From Sympetrum striolatum (lineage: Eukaryota; Arthropoda; Insecta; Odonata; Libellulidae): a stretch of 64,000 bases of DNA. The notes beneath the pieces were generated by a model. It did not search any database. It was not told the DNA's origin and worked only from the letters and a program-made list of their open reading frames with translations. Each line of letters begins with the position of its first letter. Position 1 is the stretch's first letter. Of the stretch, positions 1 through 13,590 are shown piece after piece. The stretch is taken from contig OX388350.1 of assembly GCA_947579665.1 (NCBI GenBank), positions 32,707,393 through 32,771,392 of the forward strand, given 5' to 3'. The position numbers and the translations under genes were made by a program.

Positions 1-483
1 TTCCTCGCTAGAGAAGATGACGAGGGTCGAGACGCGGATCACAGACGGGAGAAGTAAGAGATATCATGTATTTATGCGTGCACTGACGGGATTGGAAGGA
101 GAGTGCCTTCAAGTGGGAAGAGGGTGTCACGCGGGGGGGTTACACGAGGGCACGGGGAAGAGGTGGCGTCGGACAACGACCAAGGGACCAGAAAGTGTCG
201 AAGGCTTTGTACTCCTGTGTGAGGTGGGGTAGGGTATTGGGTGAGATGGGGGAGGGGGCAAGAGTTAGAAGGCAAAGAGGAGACGGGATTCCAACGATGC
301 ATTGATGTGTCTCATGCATCCCCTTTTATTCGTAGGCGTCAAAGGAAGGCTGTTGAAGGGTGCAGGGATGGGCAAAGAGGCGGTTGCGAGGAAAAGAAAT
401 GGATTTCACAGACTGAAAGAGATGCGTGTGCGCTGAGGGGATGCGAGGCCGAGGAGAAAGGATCTTTGTCCATGTGCGTTTAA
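1..483. other. GC-richer, G/A-biased island without recognised gene
   Basis: This stretch is clearly richer in G and A on the plus strand than the AT-rich DNA that follows. Three short open frames overlap it in different frames and on both strands (17-232 plus, 72-302 minus, 241-483 plus). Overlapping frames on both strands are expected when stop codons are scarce because of base composition. None of the three translations resembles a family I know. It could be the edge of a conserved non-coding element or of an exon lying outside the window. Confidence 0.4.
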
Positions 484-517
484 GAATAATGACACCAGGA
501 ATTGATATTTACATATA

Positions 518-542
518 GACAGGGCCGACAGGGCCGACAGGA
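518..542. repeat. Short 9-bp tandem repeat (GACAGGGCC)
   Basis: The unit GACAGGGCC occurs twice and then starts a third time (GACAGG). It is a local slippage repeat in otherwise AT-rich sequence. No function is evident. Confidence 0.8.
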
Positions 543-1135
543 GGAATTCCAGCACCTTAAATGAGCAAAACGTCTTATAGAGCTAAGACAAGTGATGTTT
601 AGAGGGACTTTGTTTCATTTTTTAATATAAGACCAAGAATGGAAGAAAATGAAAATTTAAAAAATGTTTTTTATTTGTGAAGCCAACAGCTCTCAGTTGG
701 ATTCAGGTTGGTTCCTCAACCCTTCCAACATTAAATACAAAATGATTTGAAGAGAGAGTTATGAGATAAGTACTTTGGTCTTGCTTTCTTCGCTAAAATC
801 ATAATAGAGGAAAAATCCACATAAATACAACACACACACCTTATGAATAATAACAATATCATTAGATGCTTCACTTCAATATTTCCTCTCTCCCGAGCCA
901 AGACAGTGAGAAAGAATAAATTAAATAGATGTTTTTCCCGGAATATGTATATGTGAGCCCCTAGGTTTCAGCCTGTAGATCTGTTTATAAGAGACTTCAC
1001 ATGTAAAACTGAAGAAAGTTGTCGCGGCACTCGATAAACGTCTTATTTTATGCTTCATGCCTTTCAAACATCGCTTTATTTCACCTTCAGCACATTTTGG
1101 CATCTCAATCTCTCTTGGCCGAATTTCTAAATATT
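543..1135. other. AT-rich stretch, nothing recognised
   Basis: Low-complexity AT-rich DNA with a short CA run near 829-840. One 60-codon minus frame (921-1103) has no recognisable content. I see no gene or structured element. Confidence 0.5.
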
Positions 1136-1700
1136 ACATACATACATACGTTTTAATTGAACAATGATCCAGTGGCAACGTCAATCAAGTGCATACATGA
1201 CTGTACCTCATTAGATCATTCATTACATTTCGTCTTACTTAATAGCCATAAATTCATCAGATTTTAAATAATATCCAACAATCCTTAATTGACAAACCCT
1301 TTTACACTTACATTATTACATTCAAAATTCCTAAATAACATCATTATATTGTCAACAGGATAAGGTCACGTTTTTAACAACAAACATACTACTCATTAAA
1401 CAATACCTTAACAAAAATATCCCAAACCCCTTTACAATACATTTTCATAATATTTTTAAATATCTAAGTTTAAAATCTTGAATTGACTTAGGTAAGGGCT
1501 GGAAGGCCTCTTTAGGTAACATGTTCCATTCCCTTACTCCCCTATTAAGAAATGTGTATTTAGCCGTATCCGTCCTTTGTTTCCCCAATTTTAACACCTC
1601 ATAATGATCGTCGAAATGTTATGTTGTAACCCGTGTCTTTAATTAGATATCTGAACAGTTTCTGCTGCTTTCGATTTTTAGGCATGGATCAAACGGTATT
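1136..1700 (-). mobile_element. 3' end of a CR1/L2-like non-LTR retrotransposon
   Basis: A 5'-truncated non-LTR retrotransposon lies on the minus strand. Read on that strand it holds a C-terminal piece of the reverse transcriptase protein (1445-1615), about 300 bases of untranslated sequence, and then a simple repeat of the 4-mer TATG, seen on the plus strand as ACAT repeats at 1136-1149. A simple-repeat tail in place of poly(A) is typical of CR1, L2 and related clades. The 5' boundary is not visible, and coding similarity fades above about 1650-1700. The copy is old and inactive. Confidence 0.6.
1445..1615 (-). pseudogene. Reverse transcriptase C-terminal fragment (non-LTR)
   Basis: The minus-strand frame from 1615 down to a TGA at 1445-1447 is open for 56 codons. 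It contains the conserved string RTDTAKYTFLNRGVREWNML, followed by a proline. In CR1, L2 and jockey-type proteins this is the signature after the thumb domain, with an R-x-x-x-x-K-Y-x-F-x-N-R core and a V-x-x-W-N-x-L-P motif, close to the protein end. The natural stop after a further 24 residues fits a true C-terminus. Immediately upstream in the same frame is a stop (TAA at about 1616-1618), and the polymerase domain is absent. This is a dead relic. The family call rests on motif memory, and the exact clade (CR1, L2 or jockey) is not resolved. Confidence 0.65.
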
Positions 1701-2879
1701 ATCCGTGACTAAATATAATTCCTTTTATTGAGATTTTTCTCAGATAACCTATTGCTATGGGCACTACTGAATTTAGTTATTCATGTGGTGATGTATAAAA
1801 GTTACACTTAATTAAATCTGATAACGTTGAGATACAAAATTAATGTTTTTCTTTCCTTCTGTGAAGTCATCAGCCAGTCAGCTTACCAGTTCTGTTGAAA
1901 ATAATTTTGATGTTGAATTTTTGGAATTGTTCGCTCTCTATACGCAGACTAATTCTATGGATATATCACAGTTTCCCTTCAAACCCAGATTCTGATTTTA
2001 AGGGTCCAATTGTTTTGTTTCCAATCAGAATTCATTAAATATATCTGACATAACAGTGGCCCTGATTTACTTGATTTTAAGATTGTCTGCAAACTAGAGA
2101 AAGCTGAAATTCCGACTCTTCTTTAATATTTGTAAGAAATTAGATTAAATTACGCTGGTGAAAATTAATTCAGTGAAACTGGTAAATGCAAGTTCACATC
2201 CTTTTTTGTTTCATACCCATTTTTGATGATGTATGACATTTCCATTCATCAAAATTAGAAAACATTGGATTCCATACACTTCCAATAACTGTGCTCAGAG
2301 TGGAATATGTGACGTAAATAATAATTATTTTATCTTTCACACCTGTATATCACAAAACACTTTCTCGATAATGAATCTCATCATTGTCAATATTGTATAA
2401 AGTCCATATATTAGGTAAAATTTTCTTAGTGAATTTTTCATCGTTATGTTATAAATACAATAATTTTCATTGATAAATACGGATTAAGATTTACGTACGT
2501 ATTGCGAGTTTTAGGAAGCTCAAGTTTATTTCTATGCTATTTACGATGTTTCTGACCGCATATTATCACCAGGATAAATTTATCCTCTCTCCGTCTTCCA
2601 ATATTTAATCTATTGTATTTCACGCATGAAATATTTCGGCGATTATAAATAATACTTAATCACCCTTGTGAGTAGTTCAGCGATGATTATGTTTAACAAT
2701 AGGAAATATATTTATCACATTTAACTCGTTTTACTTATTTTCAATACGACTTGACGACTTGGGTATGTATCAGTTTTCAGAATGGTTAAATGTAAATCGT
2801 AAATCAATTTCCTTATCGACATGGACCTACAGCATCACTCTACGTACCTTATAGAAAAGTAATTGAAGCGAAATCTCTA
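1701..2879. other. AT-rich intergenic or intronic DNA
   Basis: AT-rich sequence with many stop codons in all frames. I see no repeats with clear ends, no RNA gene and no plausible exon. Confidence 0.5.
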
Positions 2880-3340
2880 GTACACCTTCGTCAGACATCC
2901 ATCATGGCTCGAGGAATTCAAAGGGCAAGTATGGGCGAGGGACACCCACTCCTTCCCAGACGGAGAAACTCAAGAGGGTGGCTAAAAACGGACTCCATTG
3001 TTTTGAAGCATTTCCCGATAATTCCCGCCCTCTTTTGTTCCCCGTTTCGCTCTGGAAGGAAACGATAGAGGGCTGTATTTCCTATGATTGCGTCGATGCG
3101 CGGCAAAAAATGTAGAAACCGGAAACCATGGAAATAATATCAATTCCTCGCGTTCCCGTCTGGTGCATTCGATTCCGAGTATCGAAATTGAAGCAATCTC
3201 CCTGAGAGCATCGATAAAATAGTTTCTCTCTCGATTCTCATTAAATGTCGATATAAAAAAATGAGGAAAATGGCCGCGCCATAAGACTAATAGGCTGTTG
3301 TAATTACGGCGAGAAACGCTTCGCAATCATTCATTTCCTT
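2880..3340. other. GC-richer island, minus frame of 114 codons unrecognised
   Basis: The base composition rises here. An open frame of 114 codons runs on the minus strand (2982-3326), with another overlapping it at 2918-3106. The longer translation is rich in Arg, Phe and Ser and shows no domain, repeat or signal peptide I recognise. The overlap of frames argues for composition rather than coding. A conserved non-coding element is an equally good explanation. Confidence 0.25.
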
Positions 3341-6012
3341 GATGAAAGTCTAAGAGGACACCGAGATAGCCTTGGGTTAAGAAATGAGAAATGCCCACAT
3401 GAAAACATTTCCCCCGGTTTATGCTTTTTTGCCTGTTAAAAATAAGGATTCAGGGTAGTGCTTTTTACTTGGAGGAGTCATTAAGGGTATGGCTGCATAT
3501 CGCATCTTTCTTTGATCCTAGAAACGACCGACTACACCCCATCACAATACTTTACCTCTCACGCGGTGCCTTCCCAAGATGCACCATTGTGCGCGACAGG
3601 GTGTCAGGGAGGATAGGGGAAATGAAGGAGATGTCTGGGATCTATTTCGGGGTGAGATGCATCGTATTGCAGCGTTTGTAGGAAGATATGACCAATCGAT
3701 CTTCCGAGACACTTTCCATTCGCGTCATATCCCCGCGCTCGCCGAGATTCCTGGGAGTTGACTTGTGAGACGTTATGCCTTCTAACGTAGATTGATACTC
3801 GCAATCGAGAAACTCCAGTTTGCGAGAGTTTAAAACTCCAACTACTACCGTATAAATATTTGATGTAGTTAATTTAAGTTTTCCTCTCGTCTGAGCAGAC
3901 TTAGAAACAGAATTGTAGAGTATGTTTAAGGAATTCTAAGGTAAAATGCTTTAACTTAGACTTCATTGATACTCGAGGAAGTAATAATTTAACAAATATT
4001 TCAGCTAACTTTGATTTTTTCGTTAAATTTTCTAATAAGATAACTATTAAGAACTCAGCTAGAAAAATAATGAATGATTGACAGCAATTTCTCGTGGAAT
4101 TTCAGATTCAAACATCAATGTATCAACAATTCTGTTGGTTAACACGAATGCTTGCATGTTCAATAAAAAATGACCGAAAATACTGAAAGTTTCCTTTTTT
4201 TCCTAAATGAAAATGTTTACTAGTTTTACGTGGTGAATATACTTATTTTACGGTTGTAAAACATCATCAAATATCATTAGACGGAGGAAATGTTTGGTAT
4301 TCACCAATATATTCCCTATCCTATACCATTCCTTAGTAATTCCAACTTATACCGTAACTCCTGAATTTTTATATCTTCTACCACTCGTAATTCAACCAAT
4401 ATTCCTTAGCCATTGCAATTCAATGCTTACTTTATCAGACTATCGTGCGATGGTGAGTCAATGGTTGAATAATTCAATTTATCTCACCTTTAAACTCCTT
4501 TATAACTTCAGTAATGCATCCACACATATCCCCACTTTTTTATGTTTGTGGTCATTAAAAAATTAGGATACTTTTCCCTAGCATTGGTTTCTCTCCTACA
4601 TTTTCAATGCATCCTGCTACTATTATCTTATAGTACTTCATTTGTTCTTCATGTATCCCGCACAGATCCAGTCGCATACTTGCTGCTAGGACGATTAGGA
4701 CGATTCTCTAAATTATTTATAGCCCTTCCTGATCTAGTGTTCCTACTTCTATGCTTGAATTATCTTCACTCACAACCTATGCACCAAGTCGACCTTCCCC
4801 CAACCAGAATGAGTGATTGAATGACTGTTAGTGTGCCAATAGTCCTGATCTTCTCCTCCACTTGCATGAAGCGTGGCTGCTGGCCTTATCCCAAGTTATG
4901 GGTTGCTTATAATTTGGTGACAGACTTGACCAAGTCGTGGTAACTTCATATTTTGCAATATTTACAGGTCACTTTAGCAGAAGATAGGCTTACTGCATCC
5001 TTATATTATCGTCGTTTAGTGTTGACAATTGCTTATTTGTCCAATGAACTCGCTTACTATGCAGCTAACCCCCATAATCTAGAGGTCAATCAACCCGGTG
5101 CACCCATTTGATGGCTATGAGCGCAGCTACAAGTATTTCCAATTTTTCTCTTAGGCTTCATTTTCGAATGCTCTTTACTCACAAATCAAGAACTGTTTTT
5201 CAGGTCTTTGTAAATTCTACTGCTATTCGTGATTTTTATTCCTTTAATCTAACACAATTCACCTATACAAAATGAATCAATTTTAGTTTATTGGATGAAA
5301 ATAGATTTAGGGAGCGAAAAATATCAAAACACCCTGAGAAGTGATATGGCCTCGTTTTACAGACAACTGGGTAATGACATTATTAGTTAGAGTTATTTGA
5401 AAAATATTCGAGGGAATCGATTTGAGCTTTTAGTGCTGCAAGGGAATCTTGATTTATGCCCTCTGTCCATTTCTTAGTCTATAATACTAACAGGTCGATC
5501 TTTATTGGATATTTTCCTGTTATTTAAATTATTTGAAGATAGGATTCCTTATCAAGTTAACAAAGGATTCTTAGTAGTTAATGTTTCCGATGGTATTTGA
5601 AATCTCTCAGTCTATCCTCAGAAATTTTTTCTCAATATATGAATCGATTAGCTTTTAGGTTTTTCATATATCTGATATTAATTTTATTTAAATATCTTGA
5701 CCAATATCTAGTATACAAAATACGACGCTAAATGAAATATTGTAAATGTAAAGAAAAATTAGAGGATAGGAAGTTTCATGGAATTATATAATTGTCATTT
5801 GTTAATTTAAAGATTTAATGGATATTTTGTTTAACCATAACTCTGTAAAGTTGAAAAATCTTGGATGCATTACTCCCTTAGGGTCTGATAATTGAGTATT
5901 ACTTAGTCTAATTAAACATATTCTTCTCTCTTATTCGAGCTTGGGGTTTTTCTTAAGTTGCGATACTTTTATATGTTCAGGAACTTTTCTATGGATACAT
6001 AAACTGAGTATA
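3341..6012. other. AT-rich DNA, nothing recognised
   Basis: Mostly AT-rich. Open frames of 60-92 codons at 3421-3804 and 4294-4820 have chance-like composition and no recognised motif. No mobile element ends or RNA genes were seen. Confidence 0.45.
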
Positions 6013-6301
6013 GATTATATCAGAGGTTTCTAAAGATTTTCAGAGGTTCACAAGATGGATCTTCATTTACATCTTCAAATGAATTTTATATCTGGTTTAC
6101 AAAGTAATAACTGAAGTCGATTATATATGCAAGAATATATATATAATATTAATGCAACAAAATTAATATTGTGAAAATATTAAGCGTTCTACCATGAGTG
6201 TTTCCTGTGCATAACATACAGCAGATTCGCGGCCCATATGAAGGCCTTTCGCGGGCCGTATCTTGTCCATTGACCTTAGTTACGAGACCCCTGGGCTATA
6301 T
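6013..6301. mobile_element. Short non-autonomous hAT-like element (MITE)
   Basis: The element proper is 6021-6293 (273 bp). It starts CAGAGGTTTC and ends GAGACCCCTG, so the ends form imperfect terminal inverted repeats of the CAGGGGTC type known from hAT transposons. The flanking 8-mers are GATTATAT (6013-6020) and GGCTATAT (6294-6301), matching at 6 of 8 positions, as expected for a decayed hAT 8-bp target duplication. Inside, near 6229-6260, is a GC-rich partly palindromic stretch (GCGGCCCATATGAAGGCC and GCGGGCCG). No transposase is encoded, so any movement would have needed an enzyme supplied elsewhere. The assignment rests on the ends and flanks only. Confidence 0.5.
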
Positions 6302-9300
6302 GATAAACGTGGTAAAACAATTGTGTTGCAAAAGTACTTATCTTTACAGCGACTTGTAGGATTATATCAAATGGCTCATGCAATGTTTCCCTATAGAAAT
6401 AATTCCGTGTAACTCTTTTTCTACCATCAGTTACCTGTTATCCGTCGATCGTAAATCCACGAAAATGCCAGATTTCATTTGTCCACTGTTAGAGAGCAAC
6501 AAATGCCCGGGGAGATTTCTGATATGCACGAAATTAGGTTGCATGCACGTCAACACTTTTATCTCATTCCATAAGCTTCCCGAAGGCATTAATTCCCTTT
6601 GCACCGGCGTCGGAACCGGGGAGTCGTTTTTCCGCCGGAGTTTTCGCTCGAGATTGATAAAGTTAAACTAGCTTGATACGTCACGTCCCGAAGAAGAAAA
6701 TTCAGCGATTTCGGAAGTGGAGTATTACGTATTTCTCTTACATGACTCCCTCTGTAAGTCCTTTTGATACCGTTCCTTTTATTTTGATAAGCTACCGAAG
6801 TTCCTAAACCTCCTTTGAACTCCATCTCTCGTCTGCTGGCAAAGAGACGGATCATGCCCGCTCATTCTTCTTTTCTTTCGCTACCTGCCTTTATTAACTC
6901 AGCTATTTCCGAGGACTAAGAGAAAGAGTGCTGTTGACGTCCGGAATGAGGTGTGCAAGGCTTTCTTCGACTGATGCGGGCCACTCGTAAAAACCTCCGC
7001 GCCGAGGATAAGCTCAAACATTCGCACCTCCATTCCATCTTTATCTCTCCTATTGTTTATCCCGTGCCCTATTTTCTCGCGAGCTCTTTGCTCATCTAAT
7101 TCCTATGATCTCGACCCTTTGCTCCCTTTCACGTTCTTCATCTTTTATTACATAAAATCCCTTTCAAAGTAATGAAAAGATTTCATCCGACGCCTCTGTT
7201 TCCACTGGCTCATTGCCTCTATGTGAGATATCTATTGTCGGGGTACTTTAATTCCTCGCGAACTTTTCCTCCATCCCACTTCTAGGCTTGAGTATATTCT
7301 TACTTTGAAAGTGTATCCTATTTCTGGCCGCAGTAACTTCTTCTCGTGTCTTTCATGCTTCTACCACGAATTTACATGATACTAATATGTACATAAACAT
7401 TAGCAAAATATATGCCCTAACTTTTGACTAAACTGTAACTTTTAAGTGAATATCTTTCTCTTATAGTTTTGTAAATTATTTTCTCCCATTAGTTCTATAC
7501 CTGTATTCATCAATTTGAGAGTTGCACCCTTCGACTCTTGGGGCCACTCTCTGTCTAATATTAAATTCAACTAAGGCTATAATTATTTTTAGTTGATTTT
7601 TATTCGTAGTTTCAATAGATACAATTTTTCTGTCTTTATAATGAAAAAAGAGTTAATGGGTAAATTTTAAAGAAGTACAGGATGGAATATTGATAGATAA
7701 TCCAAATTTATCGTACTGAAATTTGAGTGTTAGTCTTTATAAGTTTTTTCACTGTAATAAATGATACGCTGTTTCTGTGATGCATTTATACAAATTTTAT
7801 TCAGATAAAGTTTCACCAGAAACCGAACATTTAATTCTGTTGAAAACTAAAGACACTTACAGCTTCTGCGTCCTTTTATATGAAGTTTAATCAAAAAGAC
7901 CAATTAAAACAGCAACTAAAAAAATTAATGCATGCAAAATGTCATTTTTATGTAAGTAATAACTTCCCATGAAGTTACATATGAAAATACTTATCCTTGA
8001 ATATGATGGCTTGGCTGCTGGTATAAGTGTAGGAGGCTATCAGAACAGATCTTGGATCTTGTTCTTGATGATTTCTCCGAACTGCACAATGTTTTAGCTC
8101 CCCTCCACCTCATAGAGGCTTAAGAATGAAAGTAATCTCATAGGATAATGAAGATGAAGTTCTACCTAGTGAATTCTGAAGTGATTGAAAGAAATAAAGT
8201 CTATATTTGGGCAAAAGTTAAGCTATAAATTCACACATTCACATTCACACATGGCCTGCGTGGCTAAAGGCGCATTATAATTATTATATCTATGACTAAA
8301 TTGAAATAATAAATGTGAAGAAACTACCTGGACAACGTTTAACTTAAAAATAAATTTGAGCAATAAAAAGAAAAAAAAAAGAATTCCTGTCGGGTTGACT
8401 TCATTTTAAAGTTTAAACTCTCATATTTATTATTCTTTGAGAGTATAAAACTAATATTATTTATAGTAATTTATTATTTATTATACTAAAACTTATTAGT
8501 ATAAAGATAATTTGTAAAATTTAACAAAATTTTCAAAAAAAAGCGAGATATCAGCGTATTTGACGCCTTTCCTGTTAGCTTTGATATTAACTTTAATGAT
8601 ATTCACGCAACAGTCGGTATATTAATTCTTAAATTCGTCTCTCAACCTATCTTTTATTATTTATAATTTTTCCATTTTATTCCAGCTCTTCAGTTATGCC
8701 TTTCAACAACCTTACCTCCATTTGTATCTCTTTCCTTTAGTCCGCCTTTACTTACCTCATCCTTCGAATTCTACCTCTTTTTCCGAACCTCTGAGCGGAA
8801 TCCAATCTTTCCGCTATTTTATTTATCTCCTCAAACTGCCCATTCGAAAACAAAGTCGTCGGATTCTTCGCTTTTTTGCACTCCTCCGCACGGAACGACT
8901 CAAAACTTTCCGATTATTCGCCGACCTCGTTTCTCCGGATCAGCTCCAATGCGCAGCTCTGGTCGCGGTCGTTCAGGAAACCGGAGGAAAAAGAAAAAAG
9001 CGACTCAAAGTTACGAGGGTGATACGGTTCCGATAATGATCCTGAAATGTTTATGGGCGACGATTGGTCGCGATAAAAAAAGGTTGGAATCTGTGAGCAG
9101 CTGTAGCGCAGGACGAGTGTTGTTTGTTTTCGATTAAGGGCGGCTAATTTTGTTTAGAGATACCTCGTCTCGTGAATTGCAAACGGGCGGACCTTTTCGA
9201 CGGGATTTCTGGATGAGTCAGAGCATTGTTGTATTTGCTGATTTCAAATATTCTTCCCGGATGAGTCTTAGCGTTGCCCCGTTCTCGCCAAATATTTTAC

Positions 9301-12300
9301 CGGGATGCTCCGTTTTAGCATAAACATCAATAGTCGAAATCACTACATTGTAGATGATTTTCCAGAGTACAGTTGTTGATTATTGCGTCATTTGGAGTAC
9401 GGTTAAGTGGTGACTGTGTTTGTGTTTATAATATTTATGCAGTGAATCCTCAGCTAAAGTGGTAACTTTATTTTACGGCTGTTTGCGTTAACAAAGATTG
9501 TAATCACTGTTGATCAGAGTAGGATAGGGAATGTTTTATAGGATGATTACAAATCAACGCGCGCTCAAAATAACACACAAATGAACATTGCAACATGCTT
9601 ATACTTACTTCCAAATGAGAGAAAAAAATGTGTCCATAGGCGCATTTCAAAGTTTGGTAGCTTACAAGATGTAGAATTTTGCCGATTGAGTACGATATGA
9701 TGCATGGAAGAGATAACACTCGTTTTCCAAAAGGATTATTGTGATCTTACGCAGATTATTAAAAACCGTAGATTTGCACTAAAATTGCAAAATATAAATG
9801 GCGATGGTTTGTTTGTATTTGTTTTGGATAGTATTAATAAAAAAACAGTAAATTCTATTTGATACGATCCCATGGATTTCATAATTTTTTCATATTTTAG
9901 TTGAATTATTTCTAAGAACTGATAGACTGTCATATTTTTCCACCTGACCTGATCCTTATCTGCAAGATTAAAATTATTGAAGATTAAAAAAAACCTGCTT
10001 TAGTAAAATTTATAGTTTCGGAGAATCATTTGATCGTTTTCATTGGAAATTTTTTACTATTGTGAGAGCTCTGAGAATGCATTCGATTGGAAAGGAATGA
10101 GAAAATTCCACGCGTTTATTGATAAATAAAACTAAGAAAAAACCATGGAATGGAGTGATTACAAACTTACGACGAAATATTTTACTACATAATCTAAATT
10201 TTATTTAATGCGAAAGCGATAATTGTAAAATGGCTGAACAGTATTTGTTTGACCTACATAAATTTTGTTGCTTGTATTTGACTAACTTATAGGTAGAATT
10301 CCAATTCTAAGTTAAATTTGTTTTATGACAATACTTTAATGCAAGGTAACCTCCCAATGAATTATATAACAAAGCAGAAGGATGATTCGAAAAATTTGAA
10401 GAATATGTAATAACATATGATTTATTGCGGATTCCCTAGAGTCATTAAGTACATCAACTTCGATATTACACCGTCCCTCTTGTTTAATTGAACCCATTTT
10501 CCTTTAATTATACTACTCATTTTTAATATTGGTCACAATGAGGTCCTGCTAAGGAGAATGTTTACTGGTGTAAATCCCTATAAAAAATTAAGCTATAAGT
10601 ATGCTGCCATTTTTACTCGGAATTTCCAAAAAAAAAATTAACAGTCAAAGGAGCCGTTCTCTGGAACAGGGGACATGGCTGAGTGGATTTAATCTTCTTT
10701 TTTAATTAAAGTTCCGAAAACGGTTTTAAAGGAGGGGAAGGCCAATGCTTAGTGTACGTTTCATCGCATTTGGAATCGGACCCATTTCCCTCCTCTCTCT
10801 TCCACTTCCATCTCCTTCTCCCTGCTAAAAACGGGATCTTTTTAGATACGGACCATTACAGGAAAAATATTGGCTCGGAGAAATGAACGTACACATTAAA
10901 ACCAAAGGCTTGAGGATTGAAAGCTTCTCGTAGCGGAAGTTCATCATGGAGTCAATCTCGTGGAAGTTTATCCTTTAATTTTCCGACGGAAAAATTCAGG
11001 GAAATATATATTCTAAACTCTGTATCGTCTAAAGTTTTATTCTATTCGCTTCAGGGTAACTTTAAGGTGATTAATCTCCCAGAGGAATATTTTTGACTGT
11101 TTATGCGTAATTTTATTACTTAAGAACCAAAACATTATGAAACACTGGTATGAGAAACACCACATTTTTTTCCGTAATGTAAAAAATCTACAATGACCTG
11201 TTAATACCTGAAGCATCTGTTAGTCGAGGAGAATGCTCTACAAAGTCCTCCCTGTCGATTCAAAATACTCTCGACAATCTGGAATACATGAAAACTTCAA
11301 ACCTGAAGAAGCTTGCTATTTATCGTTCCGCGCCCCCAGATTCGTCCTGGAATAACTTGGATGGAGATTAGATTCCATTCAGATTTCCTTGAGAACCAAA
11401 TTGCCCATCACAGACTATCCTCCCTTTTTCTTTAATTAGTCTACAGCTTCTACTTTGTACTCAAACATTTTTTCTTATCTAAGCATATCTTAATTACTAC
11501 AGGTTCATCCGTGCATCTACTCATTGCCACTCTGTACGTTGGAATAGAATCCTAGATATAAGGAACTTTCTGCGAGTTAATTTTCGGTTTTCTACGCTTT
11601 TTTTTGGGTATTCATCTGTTTTATCTTTTTATTTGATCTTTGATGTGAGAGTTATGCAAGGATTAATACTGTCAAGAATATTGTAAAATCAGCTTCAGAA
11701 TATGTAATTCAGTCTTTGGAGGGGGAACACATGGGTTTGATTTTCAATATGTTTATGGAAGAAAAGTTCTCAGCTTCATTTAATGCGGAGCAATGGATAA
11801 TTACTACTGGATACTGCTTTAAATTTATCAAACTTTCGCGAAAAGTTAGCATTTACCTCAAATGAATACAGAAGAAATTATTGTGATCTTCTTAAGCCAT
11901 CGCTACTAAAATGTTTGAAAGTTTCGTATTAAATTATGATAATTCACTGTTTGTTGGTTATACTTACAGTTTTGATAGGGTAGTTGTAGTATTCATTCGT
12001 GGACGTCACTTTAGTAAAAGAAAAAATGTAGATATATTTAACCATATCGTCAAATATATCGTTAAGTCAATGTCATTACAACTAACTACAATTCACTGCA
12101 CCTGTTCAAACAGTACCTTATCAAATTACCTCTTTGATTCCATGGGAGTTAATTTGAACTCGTTCATTTGTGGGTGTTTTTTCGCACCATGGGTGTCTCT
12201 CTGTTAACTTTTTATCAAGATTTTTCCATTACTGAAAAAGTTAATTTCTTCAAAATTTGGTATATTTCTTCTGTATGGAATTCGTCCCGAAGGCCGGTTG

Positions 12301-12849
12301 GTACTTCACCTTCACCGAAAGAAGCTACTAAGACCTTTCAGAGAGGATTGAGGTCTACTAGGTAGGATGAGGAGTGAGGTAGTTTGTCGTTGCTTTCGTC
12401 ACTGAGCCAGAACGTTATAAGCACGCGGGTAAAACACAATAAGTATACGAGTAACACGTTTCTAGTCAGTCCATACCTTGAGACCTTGATCAGAGCAATT
12501 ATTCACTCATATCTCAGAAGCTTTCATTTTATCACAGCCATGACCTAGACTGTGACAGAAGTAAATGTAGGATACATTTTTCTATATCCTGTGCCAATAA
12601 ACTAATAGAACATGTACTATAAATCAGAATAGGGTAGTAGGAACAAAGTATATTTTAGATAGTCATTATTAAATTTCATTCAATTGTATTCGGTGACACT
12701 ATGTTATTACCACGGAAGATTAACGTAAGAGAGAACATGTGCCTTAACCTCACTGTAAAAGTTAAATAAAAATTTTCCAGGCTGAGATTGCGGAATAAAG
12801 ATTTATCGCCGTAAAACAAATGCAGCAATTAAGAGAAAGCTCCAGAACG
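6302..12849. other. AT-rich DNA with minor GC islands
   Basis: Mostly AT-rich. GC-richer islands lie at about 6560-7080 and 8720-9330. The second holds overlapping plus frames of 104 and 62 codons (8722-9036, 8949-9137) in two registers with no recognised domain. A pyrimidine-rich patch lies near 10,780-10,830. No exon, RNA gene or transposon with definable ends was found. Confidence 0.4.
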
Positions 12850-13490
12850 ACCTAATTTCACCTCAGCGATGCCAATCAGCCGAACCCGGTCCCGCCCGGA
12901 ATCGAAAAAAAAAAACGTATTATTTCCCAACCAGCTTACTGCACCCGACCAATCTCACGAATTTTTGAATGTCAGTAAATTTTTCCTTATCGCAGCTTTC
13001 CACGGAGTGGCATTTTTCCCAGACTAATTTTACGTCTTATCATCTCCCTTCCCCGAGCGGAAAATTTCATCAGGGCTCGGCAGATGATTCGAGGCGCTCG
13101 CATAAAATAGCCGTCTCAGATCGTTGATCCTGCGGTGGCTGCGCTCCGTTGTGATAAAATTACGTCCGAATCGGTCGGAATGATGTCGCTGACTTCAGAA
13201 TTTATGCTTCGACGGCTCCTTTGCCTCGCGTTATCATCCGACGACTCAAAGCGATCCTCCTCGCAATTGAAATGGGGACTCGGCCAAAGGACTTCCAGAA
13301 AACCGTCGGAGCCTTCGGTAATTCCGAGTCTCCATTCTGTTCCGTCTGGGCAAAGAGAAGGAAAAAAAAACTCTCTTCGTTCTGCGTTTTCGCGGTCTCT
13401 CCGTCGGAGATCGAGACGGGAGGGAGGTGGTGTCTCCCCTACCTTTGAGGACCTCTCTTTTGGTAGATTACTGAAGGTGGAAAAATAATA
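12850..13490. other. GC-rich island with open frames on both strands
   Basis: This is one of the most GC-rich parts of the window and holds its longest open frame: 128 codons on the minus strand (13,116-13,502). A 117-codon plus frame (13,135-13,488) and a 75-codon plus frame overlap it. The minus translation is strongly charged, with acidic and Arg/Ser runs (for example CEEDRFESSDDNARQRSRRS), and a T-rich tract with an AG lies at its 5' side (minus-strand acceptor-like, ending near 13,471). I recognise no family. The mirrored open frame on the other strand warns that low stop density alone could explain it. It may be an exon or a conserved regulatory island. Confidence 0.25.
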
Positions 13491-13590
13491 AAAATAATGC
13501 ATCTTTTAGTAAAATCAATCTGTTCAGGCGTAACTTGGTGGGAGGCAAACAAAGAATAAGGAAACTTTGTAAACTTCCACAAGTTTAAAT

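Noticed and set aside
4294..4820. Two consecutive plus-strand frames rich in hydrophobic residues, possibly a membrane protein
   Set aside because: The Leu, Phe, Ser and Tyr richness follows from T-rich codons. The frames overlap in different registers and show no membrane-protein family motif.
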